Notes under the pieces: model-generated
Databases searched by the model: none
Told to the model about the DNA's origin: nothing
The model's input: only the letters and a program-made list of their open reading frames with translations
In this document: one piece after another, positions 17,576 through 26,659 of the stretch
Position numbering within the stretch: position 1 is the first letter of the stretch
Layout: each line of letters begins with the position of its first letter
Assembly (NCBI RefSeq): GCF_009859475.1
Contig: NZ_CP044549.1
Location: 1,612,001-1,676,000, forward strand
From: Hydrogenophaga sp. BPS33
GTDB lineage: Bacteria; Pseudomonadota; Gammaproteobacteria; Burkholderiales; Burkholderiaceae_C
DNA: 64,000 nucleotides
Direction of reading: 5' to 3'
Program-made: the position numbers and the translations under genes

Positions 17576-18345
17576 GCGAGGGCCGGATCGCTGCTGAGAT
17601 GTTGGCCGATCATCCTGGCATTCTCATGGTACGCGTCGAGAATCCGCCATTGAACGTCATGAGCCTTGATCAGTACAGGCTGCTAGCAGAGACCTTCGAC
17701 GGCCTGGAGGATCGCAAGGACGTTCGGTGCGTGGTGCTCACTGCCGCCGGCGAGAGGGCTTTCATCGGTGGCGCGGATCTTCGCCAATTGGTGGACCGCA
17801 CGCCTAAACTGATGCTAGAGCGGGGCAAGTGGGCGCGCCGCGCCTTCCATTCTGTGCGCGATTGCGGTGTTCCCGTCGTATGCGCGGTCAATGGGTCGGC
17901 GGTCGGTGCGGGGCTGGTCATCGCCTCTGTGTGCGACGTCATCGTCGCCAGCGACAAGGCGAAATTCGCTTTGCCCGAAATCACCGTGGGCCTGCTCGGT
18001 GGTGCCAAGCACCTGTCGCGCATCCTGCCTGAGAAGCTGGTGCGGTGGATGGCGTTGACCGGCACGGCGGTCGATGGCGAATTCATGCGCCAGCACGGGG
18101 CGGTGCATTCGGTCGTCCCGGTGACCGAGGTGTTGCCCTGTGCATTGGCGATTGCCGCCCGAATTGCGCAGCACAGCGGGGCTATCTCGCGGCTACTCAA
18201 GGATTGCCTGGATGTGAGCGACGAGCTGCCCTTGCGCGAGGGCTTCCGCCTCGAGCAGTTGTTCACTGCCCTGGTCAGCGGAATGCCAGATTCGGCTGAG
18301 GCCGCCAACGCCTGGCTCGAAAAGCGCGCGCCGCGATTCGAGTAG
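17572..18345 (+). CDS. Enoyl-CoA hydratase/isomerase family protein
   Basis: A 257-residue crotonase with VRVENPPLNVMSLDQYRLL, AAGERAFIGGADLRQLVDR and AVNGSAVGAGLVIASVCDV, then FALPEITVGLLGGAKHLSRI. The ATG overlaps the SDR stop (ATGA), indicating translational coupling. Its closest relative in the window appears to be the minus-strand ECH at 12348 (shared PLxxGxRxEQLFTxLxSxMxDSxEA tail), which suggests duplicated modules. Confidence 0.9.
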   Translation: MSEGRIAAEMLADHPGILMVRVENPPLNVMSLDQYRLLAETFDGLEDRKDVRCVVLTAAGERAFIGGADLRQLVDRTPKLMLERGKWARRAFHSVRDCGVPVVCAVNGSAVGAGLVIASVCDVIVASDKAKFALPEITVGLLGGAKHLSRILPEKLVRWMALTGTAVDGEFMRQHGAVHSVVPVTEVLPCALAIAARIAQHSGAISRLLKDCLDVSDELPLREGFRLEQLFTALVSGMPDSAEAANAWLEKRAPRFE

Positions 18346-18383
18346 CGCGCGTCCGTATTTCCCAAATTAACCAGGAGACCACC

Positions 18384-19355
18384 ATGAAGATGAGAGCTCG
18401 ATGGGCCGCAGCCCTGCTGATGGCAACGATGGCGTGCGGCAGCTTCGCACAAGGCTACCCTAACAGGCCGGTGAGGATTGTTGTGCCGTTCGCCCCAGGC
18501 GGCGGGACCGACCTCATCGCGCGCGACTTGGCCGAAGGCTTGCGCGAGCGGCTCGGACAGGCCGTCATAGTGGAGAACAAGCCGGGCGCCGGCACGATGC
18601 TTGCCACCCAGTACGTCGCTCGCGCACCTGCTGATGGCTACACGATACTGCTGACTTCAGCGTCGTTCCTGATCTCGCCTCACGTCTACGCCAAGCCGTT
18701 ATACGACCCGATCAAGGACTTCGAGCCGATCACACAGATCAGCACTGACTTCCATATCTTCGCTGTGAACCCCCGCCTGGTGCCTGCGCGCACCATGCGC
18801 GACTTCATCGCCTTTGCCAAGGCCAACCCCAAGAAGATCAGCTTCGCAACCGCCGGTACGGCGTCGTCGCCGCATATCGAGGGCGAATGGCTCAAGACCG
18901 TCACAGGCATCGACATGACGCACATTCCGTACCGGGGAAGCTCGCCGGCCGCCGCGGCGCTGCTCGCTGGAGACGTCCAGGTGCTGGTAGATGCGCTGGC
19001 CACGACGCTGCCACACATCAAGACAGGCTCGATGGTGGCGCTCGCCGTGCCTCATGCACGCCGCTCCCCCTTGTTGCCTGACGTACCCACGGTGGCCGAG
19101 TCGCTAAACCTGCCGGACTTCCAAGTCGACATCATGAATGGATTGCTCGCACCAGTGGGTACGCCACGCGAAGCGATTGACCGCATCCAGCAGGAGGTGG
19201 CCCGTGTGATCGCACAGCCCGACATTGCCGCGCGCTTCAAAGCGCGCGGCCTGAGCGCCGTCGGATCGACGCCAAGCGAATTTGGCGGCTTCCTGCGCTC
19301 GGAAAACGCCAAGTGGCAGAAGCTGGCCAAGGACTTATCGATCCAGGTGGAGTAG
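18384..19355 (+). CDS. Bug-family (TctC-like) periplasmic substrate-binding protein
   Basis: A 323-residue receptor. The signal peptide is MKMRARWAAALLMATMACGS then FAQ-G. Bug motifs: YPNRPVRIVVPFAPGGGTDL, NKPGAGTMLATQYVARAPAD, FATAGTASSPHIEGEWLK and IPYRGSSPAAAALLAGD. CAGGAG precedes the ATG. It is the second receptor of this gene set, five genes after the first, with an SDR four bases downstream. Ligand unknown. Confidence 0.92.
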   Translation: MKMRARWAAALLMATMACGSFAQGYPNRPVRIVVPFAPGGGTDLIARDLAEGLRERLGQAVIVENKPGAGTMLATQYVARAPADGYTILLTSASFLISPHVYAKPLYDPIKDFEPITQISTDFHIFAVNPRLVPARTMRDFIAFAKANPKKISFATAGTASSPHIEGEWLKTVTGIDMTHIPYRGSSPAAAALLAGDVQVLVDALATTLPHIKTGSMVALAVPHARRSPLLPDVPTVAESLNLPDFQVDIMNGLLAPVGTPREAIDRIQQEVARVIAQPDIAARFKARGLSAVGSTPSEFGGFLRSENAKWQKLAKDLSIQVE

Positions 19356-19358
19356 CCC

Positions 19359-20114
19359 ATGGCCAACGGAAGGCTGGAAGGCAAGATCGCGTTCATCACC
19401 GGGTCGGCCGCAGGCATCGGCAAGGCGGCAGCACGGCTCTTCGCGCAGGAGGGCGCGAGCGTCGTTGTAGCGGACGTCAACGCCGATGCGGCGCAAGCCG
19501 TCGCGGCGCTGATCCATGAAGCCGGTGGGCAGGCCCTGCATGTGCATTTGGACGTTACCAGCGAGGACAGTGTCATTGCTGCGGTCGAGGCTGCCATGCA
19601 GAAGTATGGTCGGATCGATATCCTCTACAACAACGCGGGCGCGTCCTTCGTGGGCGATTCGCGCGTCACGCGGACTTCGCTCGAAGAATTCCGTCGCACG
19701 ATCGACCTCAATCTGACGGGCACATGGTTGTGTTGCAAGCATGTCATTGCACGGATGGAAGCCACCGGCGGCGCAGTGGTCAATACCTCATCGGCTGCAG
19801 GACTCATCGGCGTGCCGGAGCTGGACTCCTACACCAGCTCCAAAGGCGCGATCTTGGCCTTGACGCGGTCCATGGCGGTCGAATACGCGCCCGCGCGCAT
19901 CCGCGTCAATGCGGTTGCACCCACCTCGGTGACCACCGAACGCGTGCTGGAGCTGTACAAGCATCGGCCGCCCACCGGCCTTCGGGCCAAGAACCTGCTG
20001 GGACCGGCAACTCCTGAAGATGTTGCGCATGCCGCGCTCTTTCTGGCAAGCGATGATGCACGGGTAATCACCGGTGTCGTCTTGCCGGTGGATAGCGGTG
20101 TGACGATGTGCTAG
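19359..20114 (+). CDS. SDR-family NAD(P)-dependent oxidoreductase
   Basis: A 251-residue SDR: FITGSAAGIGKAAARLFAQE, DVNADAAQ acidic strand end (NAD preference likely), LYNNAGASFVGD, NTSSAAGLIGVPELDSYTSSK with catalytic Ser and Y-T-S-S-K, and a C-terminal VITGVVLPVDSGVTM. It starts three bases after the receptor stop. Last gene of the run; the next gene is convergent. Confidence 0.88.
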   Translation: MANGRLEGKIAFITGSAAGIGKAAARLFAQEGASVVVADVNADAAQAVAALIHEAGGQALHVHLDVTSEDSVIAAVEAAMQKYGRIDILYNNAGASFVGDSRVTRTSLEEFRRTIDLNLTGTWLCCKHVIARMEATGGAVVNTSSAAGLIGVPELDSYTSSKGAILALTRSMAVEYAPARIRVNAVAPTSVTTERVLELYKHRPPTGLRAKNLLGPATPEDVAHAALFLASDDARVITGVVLPVDSGVTMC

Positions 20115-20143
20115 ACAGCATGGTTGCACATAGACGACCCGCA

Positions 20144-21025
20144 TCAGCGAGATAGCAGGCCGCGCAGAAGCCGCGCGGTCTGCTGCGGGTCTTGCAGCAG
20201 GAAGTGGTGGTGGCCTCCTGGAAATTCGTGCAGCCGCGCGTCGGTCTTGTGCGCCATCTCCGCCACGATCCAGCGAGCACACTGCTCGGAGACCAGGCTG
20301 CTGCTGCCGCCTCGCACGTAGTCCACCCGGCGTGCATGCGTGCCGCGGAGCATTTCGACGCCCAAGATCTCCTCGCTGACGCGCAAGCCGGATGTGAACT
20401 TCCAGCGCCACCCATCGGCGTGACGCCGAAGGCCAGTTTCCACCACGTGGCGTTTGACGAAGACGGGAATCTCGACGTCGCTTGGCCGGAACCGATACCT
20501 TGCCAACGCTTCCTGCGGATTGGCGTAGAGCTTTGATTCGCCCAACGGTGGGCCTTGCCGGGGCATCTCGCCCGGTGCGTTGACGTACGAGTCGAGCATC
20601 ACGAGGTGGTGGATCGCCCCACGTCGAAGGCCGCTGGCGCGCAATGCCCGTGAGCCGCCATAGCTGTGCCCGACGACCGTGGCGGACGGCAACTTCAGAA
20701 AGTCGAGGGCATCGAGAACGTCCAGCGCCAGACTTAGCGGCGACACATCCGGCCCGGCTTCGCTGTCGCCCATGCCGGAAAGATCCATGGCGGCCACACG
20801 CCATCGATCGGTGAGCTGCGGTGCGATGGGCGCCCACCAATTCGCGTGCGCCAGGTAGCCGTGCACCAGCAAGACGGCAGGCTTTTCCACGTCTTGCCAA
20901 TTCCAGGTCAGCAGGTGTCGGCGTTGACCACGCGTGCGGTAGAAGACGCTTTGTCCCGGCTGCTGCACCGCAGCTGAGAACCACGCGGGCACTGCCGGTC
21001 GGTCGATGTCATTGGATTCGTGCAT
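20144..21025 (-). CDS. Alpha/beta-fold hydrolase
   Basis: A 293-residue hydrolase. LLVHGYLAHANWWAPIAPQL carries the His-Gly oxyanion element, VVGHSYGGSRALRASG the nucleophile elbow with Ser, and FPGGHHHFLLQDPQQTARLL the catalytic His near the C-terminus; an acid lies between them. The family cleaves esters, thioesters or C-C bonds, as in meta-cleavage hydrolases. The ATG chosen is 20 residues or so before the first conserved block; longer readings look spurious. It is probably co-transcribed with the ECH gene just upstream on the same strand. Confidence 0.85.
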   Translation of the reverse strand: MHESNDIDRPAVPAWFSAAVQQPGQSVFYRTRGQRRHLLTWNWQDVEKPAVLLVHGYLAHANWWAPIAPQLTDRWRVAAMDLSGMGDSEAGPDVSPLSLALDVLDALDFLKLPSATVVGHSYGGSRALRASGLRRGAIHHLVMLDSYVNAPGEMPRQGPPLGESKLYANPQEALARYRFRPSDVEIPVFVKRHVVETGLRRHADGWRWKFTSGLRVSEEILGVEMLRGTHARRVDYVRGGSSSLVSEQCARWIVAEMAHKTDARLHEFPGGHHHFLLQDPQQTARLLRGLLSR

Positions 21026-21068
21026 GTTGCGATTGCGCGGCGAAAGCCGCGCTGGAAAGGGATGGTCT

Positions 21069-21833
21069 CTACTGGTTGCGCCACTGCGCCGGCCGTTTCT
21101 CGATGAATGCACGAGCACCTTCGTGCGCATCATCCGAGCGGAGGATGGCATCGAGCGCGGGGCGCTGGCGGGCGAACATTTCGTCTTCCGGCCAAGTGTG
21201 CGAATCGACGATGACTTGTTTGGTGGAGGAGATGGCGAGCGGTCCGTTGGAACCGATCTCGCAGGCCAGCTTCCTGGCCGCATCCAGCGCACGGCCAGGA
21301 GGAACGAGTCGATTGATGAGCCCATATTGCCTTGCTGCCGGCGCTTCAAGGAAGCCTCCCGTCAGACACAACTCCATGGCAATGTTGAACGGAATGCGGC
21401 GTGCCAGACGGAGGACGCCCCCGCCGCCAGCCATGAGTCCTCGCTTGACCTCTGGCAGTCCGAACCGCGCGGTCTCTGACGCCACCACGAGATCTGCAGC
21501 CAGCACGATTTCGAAGCCTCCCGCCAGCGCGTGGCCCTCGACGGCCGCGATCAGGGGCTTGCGGATACGCCGTTCGGTGATCCCGGCAAAACCGCCGCCG
21601 GGAACCCGTGGCAGCGCGCCCTCGGTGAACGCCTTGAGATCCATGCCTGCGCAAAAGTCGCCACCGTCTCCAGTAATGACGCATGCAGAGAGTTCAGGCC
21701 GAGCTTCAAGCTCGTCGATGGCGGAGGAGATTGCGCATGCCATCTCGAAGTTGACGGCATTTCGCTTGTCCGCGCGTTGGAGTCGGATGATTTGCAGGGC
21801 GCCTTCTTGCGCCACGTTGACCCAGGGTTTCAT
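21069..21833 (-). CDS. Enoyl-CoA hydratase/isomerase family protein
   Basis: A 254-residue crotonase: IIRLQRADKRNAVNFEMACA, GDGGDFCAGMDLKAFTEGAL and AAVEGHALAGGFEIVLAADL, then FGLPEVKRGLMAGGGGVLRL with the Glu seen in active hydratases. It lies divergently from an ACAD gene across about 250 bases and upstream of the hydrolase gene on the same strand, 43 bases away. Confidence 0.9.
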   Translation of the reverse strand: MKPWVNVAQEGALQIIRLQRADKRNAVNFEMACAISSAIDELEARPELSACVITGDGGDFCAGMDLKAFTEGALPRVPGGGFAGITERRIRKPLIAAVEGHALAGGFEIVLAADLVVASETARFGLPEVKRGLMAGGGGVLRLARRIPFNIAMELCLTGGFLEAPAARQYGLINRLVPPGRALDAARKLACEIGSNGPLAISSTKQVIVDSHTWPEDEMFARQRPALDAILRSDDAHEGARAFIEKRPAQWRNQ

Positions 21834-22085
21834 GCGCCAAATCTAGGGGAATACGCATCCAGGTGTCAATGAGTGGCCATCGTCGCCATCCGCGAAATGC
21901 AAGCCGGATCGGTCAAATCGTCGCTTTCGAAAAGAAAAACTTTGCACTTGCTAGAACGACGTAGCACCCGACTGCGTGCAGGCGTGTCTACCATCGCGGT
22001 CGACCTGAATGAGCGCTGTGATGCCAACGAAAACAGAGACAAGCGAATTGATATTTATCAACTGCCTTCAAATCCGGATCGCGCC

Positions 22086-23279
22086 ATGGAACTGATTGAA
22101 AACGCGCACGAGCGGGCGTTCCGTTCAAGCGTTCGGGAATTTGTGGCGAACAAGTTGCCTCAGGATCTTCGCGACAAAGTGCAGTCGTTCAAAAGGCTGG
22201 AGCGCGCCGACTATGTGCGCTGGCACAGCATCATCGCGGAACAGGGATGGAGCGGGCCGAACTGGCCGCGCGAGTATGGCGGCCCGGGATGGAATGCGAT
22301 CGAGCGAAAAATATTCGATGAAGAATGCTTTGTCGCTGGTGCGCCTCGCCTGATTCCCCACGTCAACATGATCTGCCCCGTGCTGCACCGCTACGGCAGC
22401 CCAGCGCAGAAGGAACGGTTCATCGATCGCATTTACAGGCTGCAAGACTGGTGGTGCCAGGGCTATTCCGAGCCCGGGGCGGGGTCCGACCTGGCGTCCC
22501 TCAAAACGCGGGCGGTCCGGGAGGGCGATCACTACATCGTCAACGGACAAAAGACCTGGACGACGTGGGCGCATTGGGCCGACTGGATGTTCTGCTTGGT
22601 CAGAACGTCCCCTACAGGCAAGCCACAGGCTTCGATCTCCTTTTTGCTGATCGACATGAAGACGCCGGGTCTCACAGTGCGGCCGGTGATCTCGGCCGAT
22701 GGAGCGCACGATCTCAACGAGGTGTTTTTCGACGACGTCAAGGTGCCTGTGGAGAACCTGGTAGGCGAGGAAAACCAGGGATGGACGATTGCCAAGTTCT
22801 TGTTGGCGCATGAGCGAACCGATCTTGCCGGGGTTGGGCTGTGCAAACGGTTTCTCCAGTTCATCCGTCGCGCGATAGTGCCGCTCTTGCAGGAGCAGCC
22901 TCGGCCGGCGGCAACGACCCGTCTGATCGAGCGCTACCACCAGCTCGAAATGGAAGCGGTAGCCCATGAGTGGACGGTGCTGCGCGTGCTCAGCGGCGAC
23001 GACCGCGGCGAGACCGCTTCAGCAGCCGCGTCGATCCTGAAGATACGCAGCACCGAGCTCCAGCAGGCTATGACAGCGCTGATGGTGGACTGCGCCGGAC
23101 CGGGTGGCATGCGCTATCTGAGCGCCGCGCGCGAAGAGGCTTGGCATGGCGAGATTCCTGGGGGCGATCTGCACAACGCGCTGGTCGCGCATTACCTCGA
23201 CTGGCGCAAAGTCACGGTCTTTGGCGGGACCACGGAAGTGCAAAAGAACATCGTCGCAAAAACACTTCTTGGACTTTGA
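22086..23279 (+). CDS. Acyl-CoA dehydrogenase (large-type partner of a pair)
   Basis: A 397-residue flavoenzyme that would introduce a 2,3-double bond into an acyl-CoA. QDWWCQGYSEPGAGSDLASL and QKTWTTWAHWADWMFCLVRT form the FAD and substrate middle domain. The C-terminal FGGTTEVQKNIVAKTLLGL holds the FAD-contact loop. The ATG at the start of MELIENAHERAFRSSVREF is preferred because the upstream open sequence is not ACAD-like. The next gene is a second, more divergent ACAD three bases away, so a heteromeric enzyme is likely. Confidence 0.9.
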   Translation: MELIENAHERAFRSSVREFVANKLPQDLRDKVQSFKRLERADYVRWHSIIAEQGWSGPNWPREYGGPGWNAIERKIFDEECFVAGAPRLIPHVNMICPVLHRYGSPAQKERFIDRIYRLQDWWCQGYSEPGAGSDLASLKTRAVREGDHYIVNGQKTWTTWAHWADWMFCLVRTSPTGKPQASISFLLIDMKTPGLTVRPVISADGAHDLNEVFFDDVKVPVENLVGEENQGWTIAKFLLAHERTDLAGVGLCKRFLQFIRRAIVPLLQEQPRPAATTRLIERYHQLEMEAVAHEWTVLRVLSGDDRGETASAAASILKIRSTELQQAMTALMVDCAGPGGMRYLSAAREEAWHGEIPGGDLHNALVAHYLDWRKVTVFGGTTEVQKNIVAKTLLGL

Positions 23280-23282
23280 ACG

Positions 23283-24422
23283 ATGAATTTTTCTTACGAC
23301 GAAGAAGAGACCTTGCTGGCCGACACAGTGACGCGCTGGGCCGACAAGGAATACGCGGCACAAGCCAATGGAGACGCGAAGGCCATTGCACTCAGGCGCT
23401 GGGCAACGCTGTCGGAGCTCGGCCTGGCAGGACTGCATGTTCCGGCCGAACTCGGCGGCCTGGCCCGTCCCGCAACTGATGCATTCATCGTGATGCAGGC
23501 CATCGGCCGGCGCTGTCTGGACCAGCCCTTCATCAGCAACAGCCTGGTCAGCGCGACACTCCTGGCCAGGACGGCGGGCGAACCGGTTCGTGATCGTTAC
23601 CTGGGTGAGCTGATCGGGGGCAGTCGCACCTTCGCGCTCGCCATGGTTGAAGACGAGCCCTCGTTCCGCTTCGATCAACCGCGAACGCGTTGCGTCGACG
23701 GTCGGCTGTATGGCGGCAAGTCTGCGGTGATCGACGCGGACCTTGCAAAGACATTGATCGTGACCGTGGCGGGCGAACGGCCTGGACAGATCAGGCTGGC
23801 TCTCGTCGATACCGACGCACCGGGCGTGCGCCTGTCGATGCTGCCGACCATCGATGGTCGGCGTGCGGCAGAAGTCACATTCGACGGCACCGAGGTGCGC
23901 GTGGACCATTGGCTCGAAAGCCGCGGCCCTGATGCACCCGCGGAACTGTTGGACGAAGCGCTGGACCGTGGCCGCGCCGCGCATTGCGCGGAGGCCAGCG
24001 GGCTGATGAACCGATTGTTCGATCTCACGGTAGAGCACCTCAAGTCGCGCACGCAGTTCGGCCAGCCGCTCGGCAAGTTTCAGGCGCTGCAGCACCGCGC
24101 GGTCGAGATGCTGGTGCTGGCCGAGCAGGTGCATTCGATGGCCTTGCGCGCGGCGGCTGGCATCGACGGCGATTCGCCCATTGAGCGCAGAAGCGCGGTC
24201 TCGGCTGCCAAGGCGCTGATCGGCCAGCACGGCCGCCAGATGGGCGAATGGGCCGTTCAGCTGTTCGGCGGTATGGGCGTGACGGAAGAACTGGAAGCCT
24301 CGCGCTGCTTCAAGCGCCTGTTGGCGATCGATCTCACTTGGGGCAACGCGGGCTATCACGCGGACCGCTATGCGGCATCGTCCGCGCACGTCGGAACTTT
24401 CTCTCTTGAGGCCATTGCATGA
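23283..24422 (+). CDS. Acyl-CoA dehydrogenase (divergent partner of a pair)
   Basis: A 379-residue ACAD-fold protein. The N-terminal helical domain includes WATLSELGLAGLHVPAELGG. The C-terminal domain has SRTQFGQPLGKFQALQHRAV and QLFGGMGVTEELEASRCFKR. The middle-domain QGYSEPGAGSD-type FAD motif of the larger partner is not evident. Such degenerate ACADs often pair with a catalytic partner as alpha2beta2 heterotetramers in steroid and cyclic-acid oxidation. Its stop overlaps the following ligase start by four bases. Confidence 0.87.
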   Translation: MNFSYDEEETLLADTVTRWADKEYAAQANGDAKAIALRRWATLSELGLAGLHVPAELGGLARPATDAFIVMQAIGRRCLDQPFISNSLVSATLLARTAGEPVRDRYLGELIGGSRTFALAMVEDEPSFRFDQPRTRCVDGRLYGGKSAVIDADLAKTLIVTVAGERPGQIRLALVDTDAPGVRLSMLPTIDGRRAAEVTFDGTEVRVDHWLESRGPDAPAELLDEALDRGRAAHCAEASGLMNRLFDLTVEHLKSRTQFGQPLGKFQALQHRAVEMLVLAEQVHSMALRAAAGIDGDSPIERRSAVSAAKALIGQHGRQMGEWAVQLFGGMGVTEELEASRCFKRLLAIDLTWGNAGYHADRYAASSAHVGTFSLEAIA

Positions 24423-26626
24423 ACCCGATTTCCTCAGAACGGGCGGTGTACCGGCGCAGCGATCTCGTCCGGCTGCTGGAGCCGAAAAGCATCTGCATTG
24501 TGGGTGCCTCGTCCCGTGAAGGCGCCTTCGGCGCGCTCACCCAGGCGAACCTTGCCGGCTATGACGGCGAGATCTTGTTGGTCAACAGCCGGTACGAATC
24601 GATCGGTGATCAACGGTGCTACCCATCCATCCGCGCGTTGCCGCGCGTGCCCGACTGCGTGATCCTGGCCGTCGGCCGGGATGCCGTCGAGGGCTATGTG
24701 CTGGAATGCGAGGAGCTCGGTGTGGGCGGTGTGATCGTGTATGCCTCTGGCTATGCCGAGACCTCGCTGCCCGGGCGGGCCGAACTGCAGCAGCGTTTGT
24801 CGGCGATTGCGGCGCGAAGTGGCGTGCGCATCCTCGGGCCCAACTGCATGGGGCTTGCGAACTATGCGGCCGAGACGATTCTGTCGTTCGTGGCGTACAC
24901 CCCGGGGGGCGTGCCTCGGCCGGTCTCAATCGGCGTGGCCAGCCAGTCGGGCGCGCTGTCGAACTCGCTGGGCCAAGCGGCCGAGCAGGGCGTGTCGTTC
25001 AGCCATGTGCTCAGCACCGGCAACGCGTGCGACGTGGACGTGGCCGACCTCGTGGCCTACCTTGCCGAAGCACCGCACTGCCGCGTGATCGCCTGCGTCT
25101 TCGAGGGACTTGCGCAACCGCGTCGGTTGCTGGAGGCCGCCCAAATCGCGTGGGAGGCGGGACGCCCGCTTGTGGTCTGCAAGATCGCGACGGGCCAAAG
25201 TGGCGCCGAAGCCGCGGCTTCGCATACCGGCGCCATGGCCGGCTCCAACGAGGCCTACCGCGCGGCTTTCGAGAGTGTCGGCGCCATCATCGTCGACCGC
25301 TACGAAGACATTCTGGAAGTCGCTGGCTTCTTCGCCAAGGCGCCGGCTCCTTTGGCGCAGGGCGTGGCGGTCATCAGCACGTCGGGCGGCGCGGCCATCA
25401 TGTCGGCGGACGCGGCTGAGGCCCGCGGGGTTGCCATGCCGCAGCCGCGGGCGGAGGCAACGCGCGTGCTGGAAAGCCGTATTCCGGATTTTGGTTCCGC
25501 ACGCAATCCCTGTGATGTCACGGCGCAAGTCATGGCCGATCCTGAGTCGCTGGAGGCTTGCGCCCACGCGCTGCTGGCGGACCCCGCGTTCGGCGTGCTG
25601 GTGATGGCGCAGCCACAGGCCTACGAGTTCGCTGTGCCACGCATTGCCTCTGTGGGTCGGCTGGCGCGGGCCGAAGGAAAAATGGCCTGCAATGTGCTCG
25701 TGTCACAGTGGCTTTCCGGCCCGGGCGCACGCGAGACGGACATGAACGACAGCGTGGCGCTGTTCCGCTCAATAGACCGCTGCTTTGCCACCATCAAAAT
25801 GTGGCAATCGCACCATGCCATGCGGGTGAGCGGGCTCGCTCCATCCTCCTCGCGCGATGAATCGCTGCAGGCGTCCAAGGACCACGCTTGCGCTCTGCGC
25901 CTGCTTGAAAACTCGGCCGAGAACGTCTTGACGGAACGCACCGCCAAGGCCTTGCTCGCGACCTACGGAATTCCGGTCGTGCAGGAGCACCTGGTGCAAG
26001 ACGCCGCGCAGGCAGCACGCGTAGCGGCATCCATGGGTTGGCCCGTGGTGCTCAAGGCCGAGTCACCCGATCTTCCTCACAAGACAGAGGCTGGCGTGGT
26101 GCAGTTGAATCTGCGCGACGAAGCCCAGGTGCGCGAGGCACACGCGCTGATCGAGAAGCGTGCCCGTGCCGTCGGGCCGCACGTGCGCCTGCAGGGCATC
26201 CTGGTGCAGCAGATGGTGGAGCAGGGGCTTGAGATCATGGTGGGCGCCCGGCGCGATCCGCTGTTTGGTCCGCTGATCGTGGTCGGGCTCGGCGGCGTGA
26301 TGGTCGAGCTGTTGAGCGACACCGTGGTCGCGCTCGCCCCGGTCACGCACAGCAACGCGCTCGCGATGTTGCAGCGCCTCAAGGGCGCGGCCTTGCTGCG
26401 CGGATTCAGGGGCAGCGAGCCGGTCGACGTCGATGCCCTGGCCGATGCGATCGTTCGGGTGTCGTTGCTTGCCGCTGACTTTCCCAACGACATCGTCGAG
26501 ATCGATGTCAACCCGCTGATCTGCACGGGCGGCCGGATCGTCGCCGTCGACGCGCTGGTGATTCGAGAGGCGTTCGATCGCCGCACCGCCGTGCCACCGC
26601 AATCTGTGCTCGTGCTTTCCGCCTGA
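24419..26626 (+). CDS. NDP-forming acyl-CoA ligase (acetyl-CoA synthetase ADP-forming/acyl-CoA synthetase type)
   Basis: A 735-residue fused-subunit ligase. Domains in order: CoA-binding (LEPKSICIVGASSREGAFG), ligase-CoA domain with GVASQSGALSNSLGQAAEQG, the probable phospho-His in AAASHTGAMAGSNEAYRAAF, then an ATP-grasp domain (residues about 490-710) with GWPVVLKAESPDLPHKTEAG and DVNPLICTGGRIVAVDALVI. These enzymes interconvert acyl-CoA + NDP + Pi with acid + CoA + NTP. Coupled to the ACAD pair by a four-base overlap, it would activate the acid the pair oxidises. A homologue lies at 36531. Confidence 0.9.
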   Translation: MNPISSERAVYRRSDLVRLLEPKSICIVGASSREGAFGALTQANLAGYDGEILLVNSRYESIGDQRCYPSIRALPRVPDCVILAVGRDAVEGYVLECEELGVGGVIVYASGYAETSLPGRAELQQRLSAIAARSGVRILGPNCMGLANYAAETILSFVAYTPGGVPRPVSIGVASQSGALSNSLGQAAEQGVSFSHVLSTGNACDVDVADLVAYLAEAPHCRVIACVFEGLAQPRRLLEAAQIAWEAGRPLVVCKIATGQSGAEAAASHTGAMAGSNEAYRAAFESVGAIIVDRYEDILEVAGFFAKAPAPLAQGVAVISTSGGAAIMSADAAEARGVAMPQPRAEATRVLESRIPDFGSARNPCDVTAQVMADPESLEACAHALLADPAFGVLVMAQPQAYEFAVPRIASVGRLARAEGKMACNVLVSQWLSGPGARETDMNDSVALFRSIDRCFATIKMWQSHHAMRVSGLAPSSSRDESLQASKDHACALRLLENSAENVLTERTAKALLATYGIPVVQEHLVQDAAQAARVAASMGWPVVLKAESPDLPHKTEAGVVQLNLRDEAQVREAHALIEKRARAVGPHVRLQGILVQQMVEQGLEIMVGARRDPLFGPLIVVGLGGVMVELLSDTVVALAPVTHSNALAMLQRLKGAALLRGFRGSEPVDVDALADAIVRVSLLAADFPNDIVEIDVNPLICTGGRIVAVDALVIREAFDRRTAVPPQSVLVLSA

Positions 26627-26659
26627 ACTTCATCCCATCAGTCCAACAAGGAGACAACC

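Noticed and set aside
23019..24389. Minus-strand open frame of 456 codons opposite an ACAD gene
   Set aside because: Shadow of the plus-strand ACAD, without recognisable domains.
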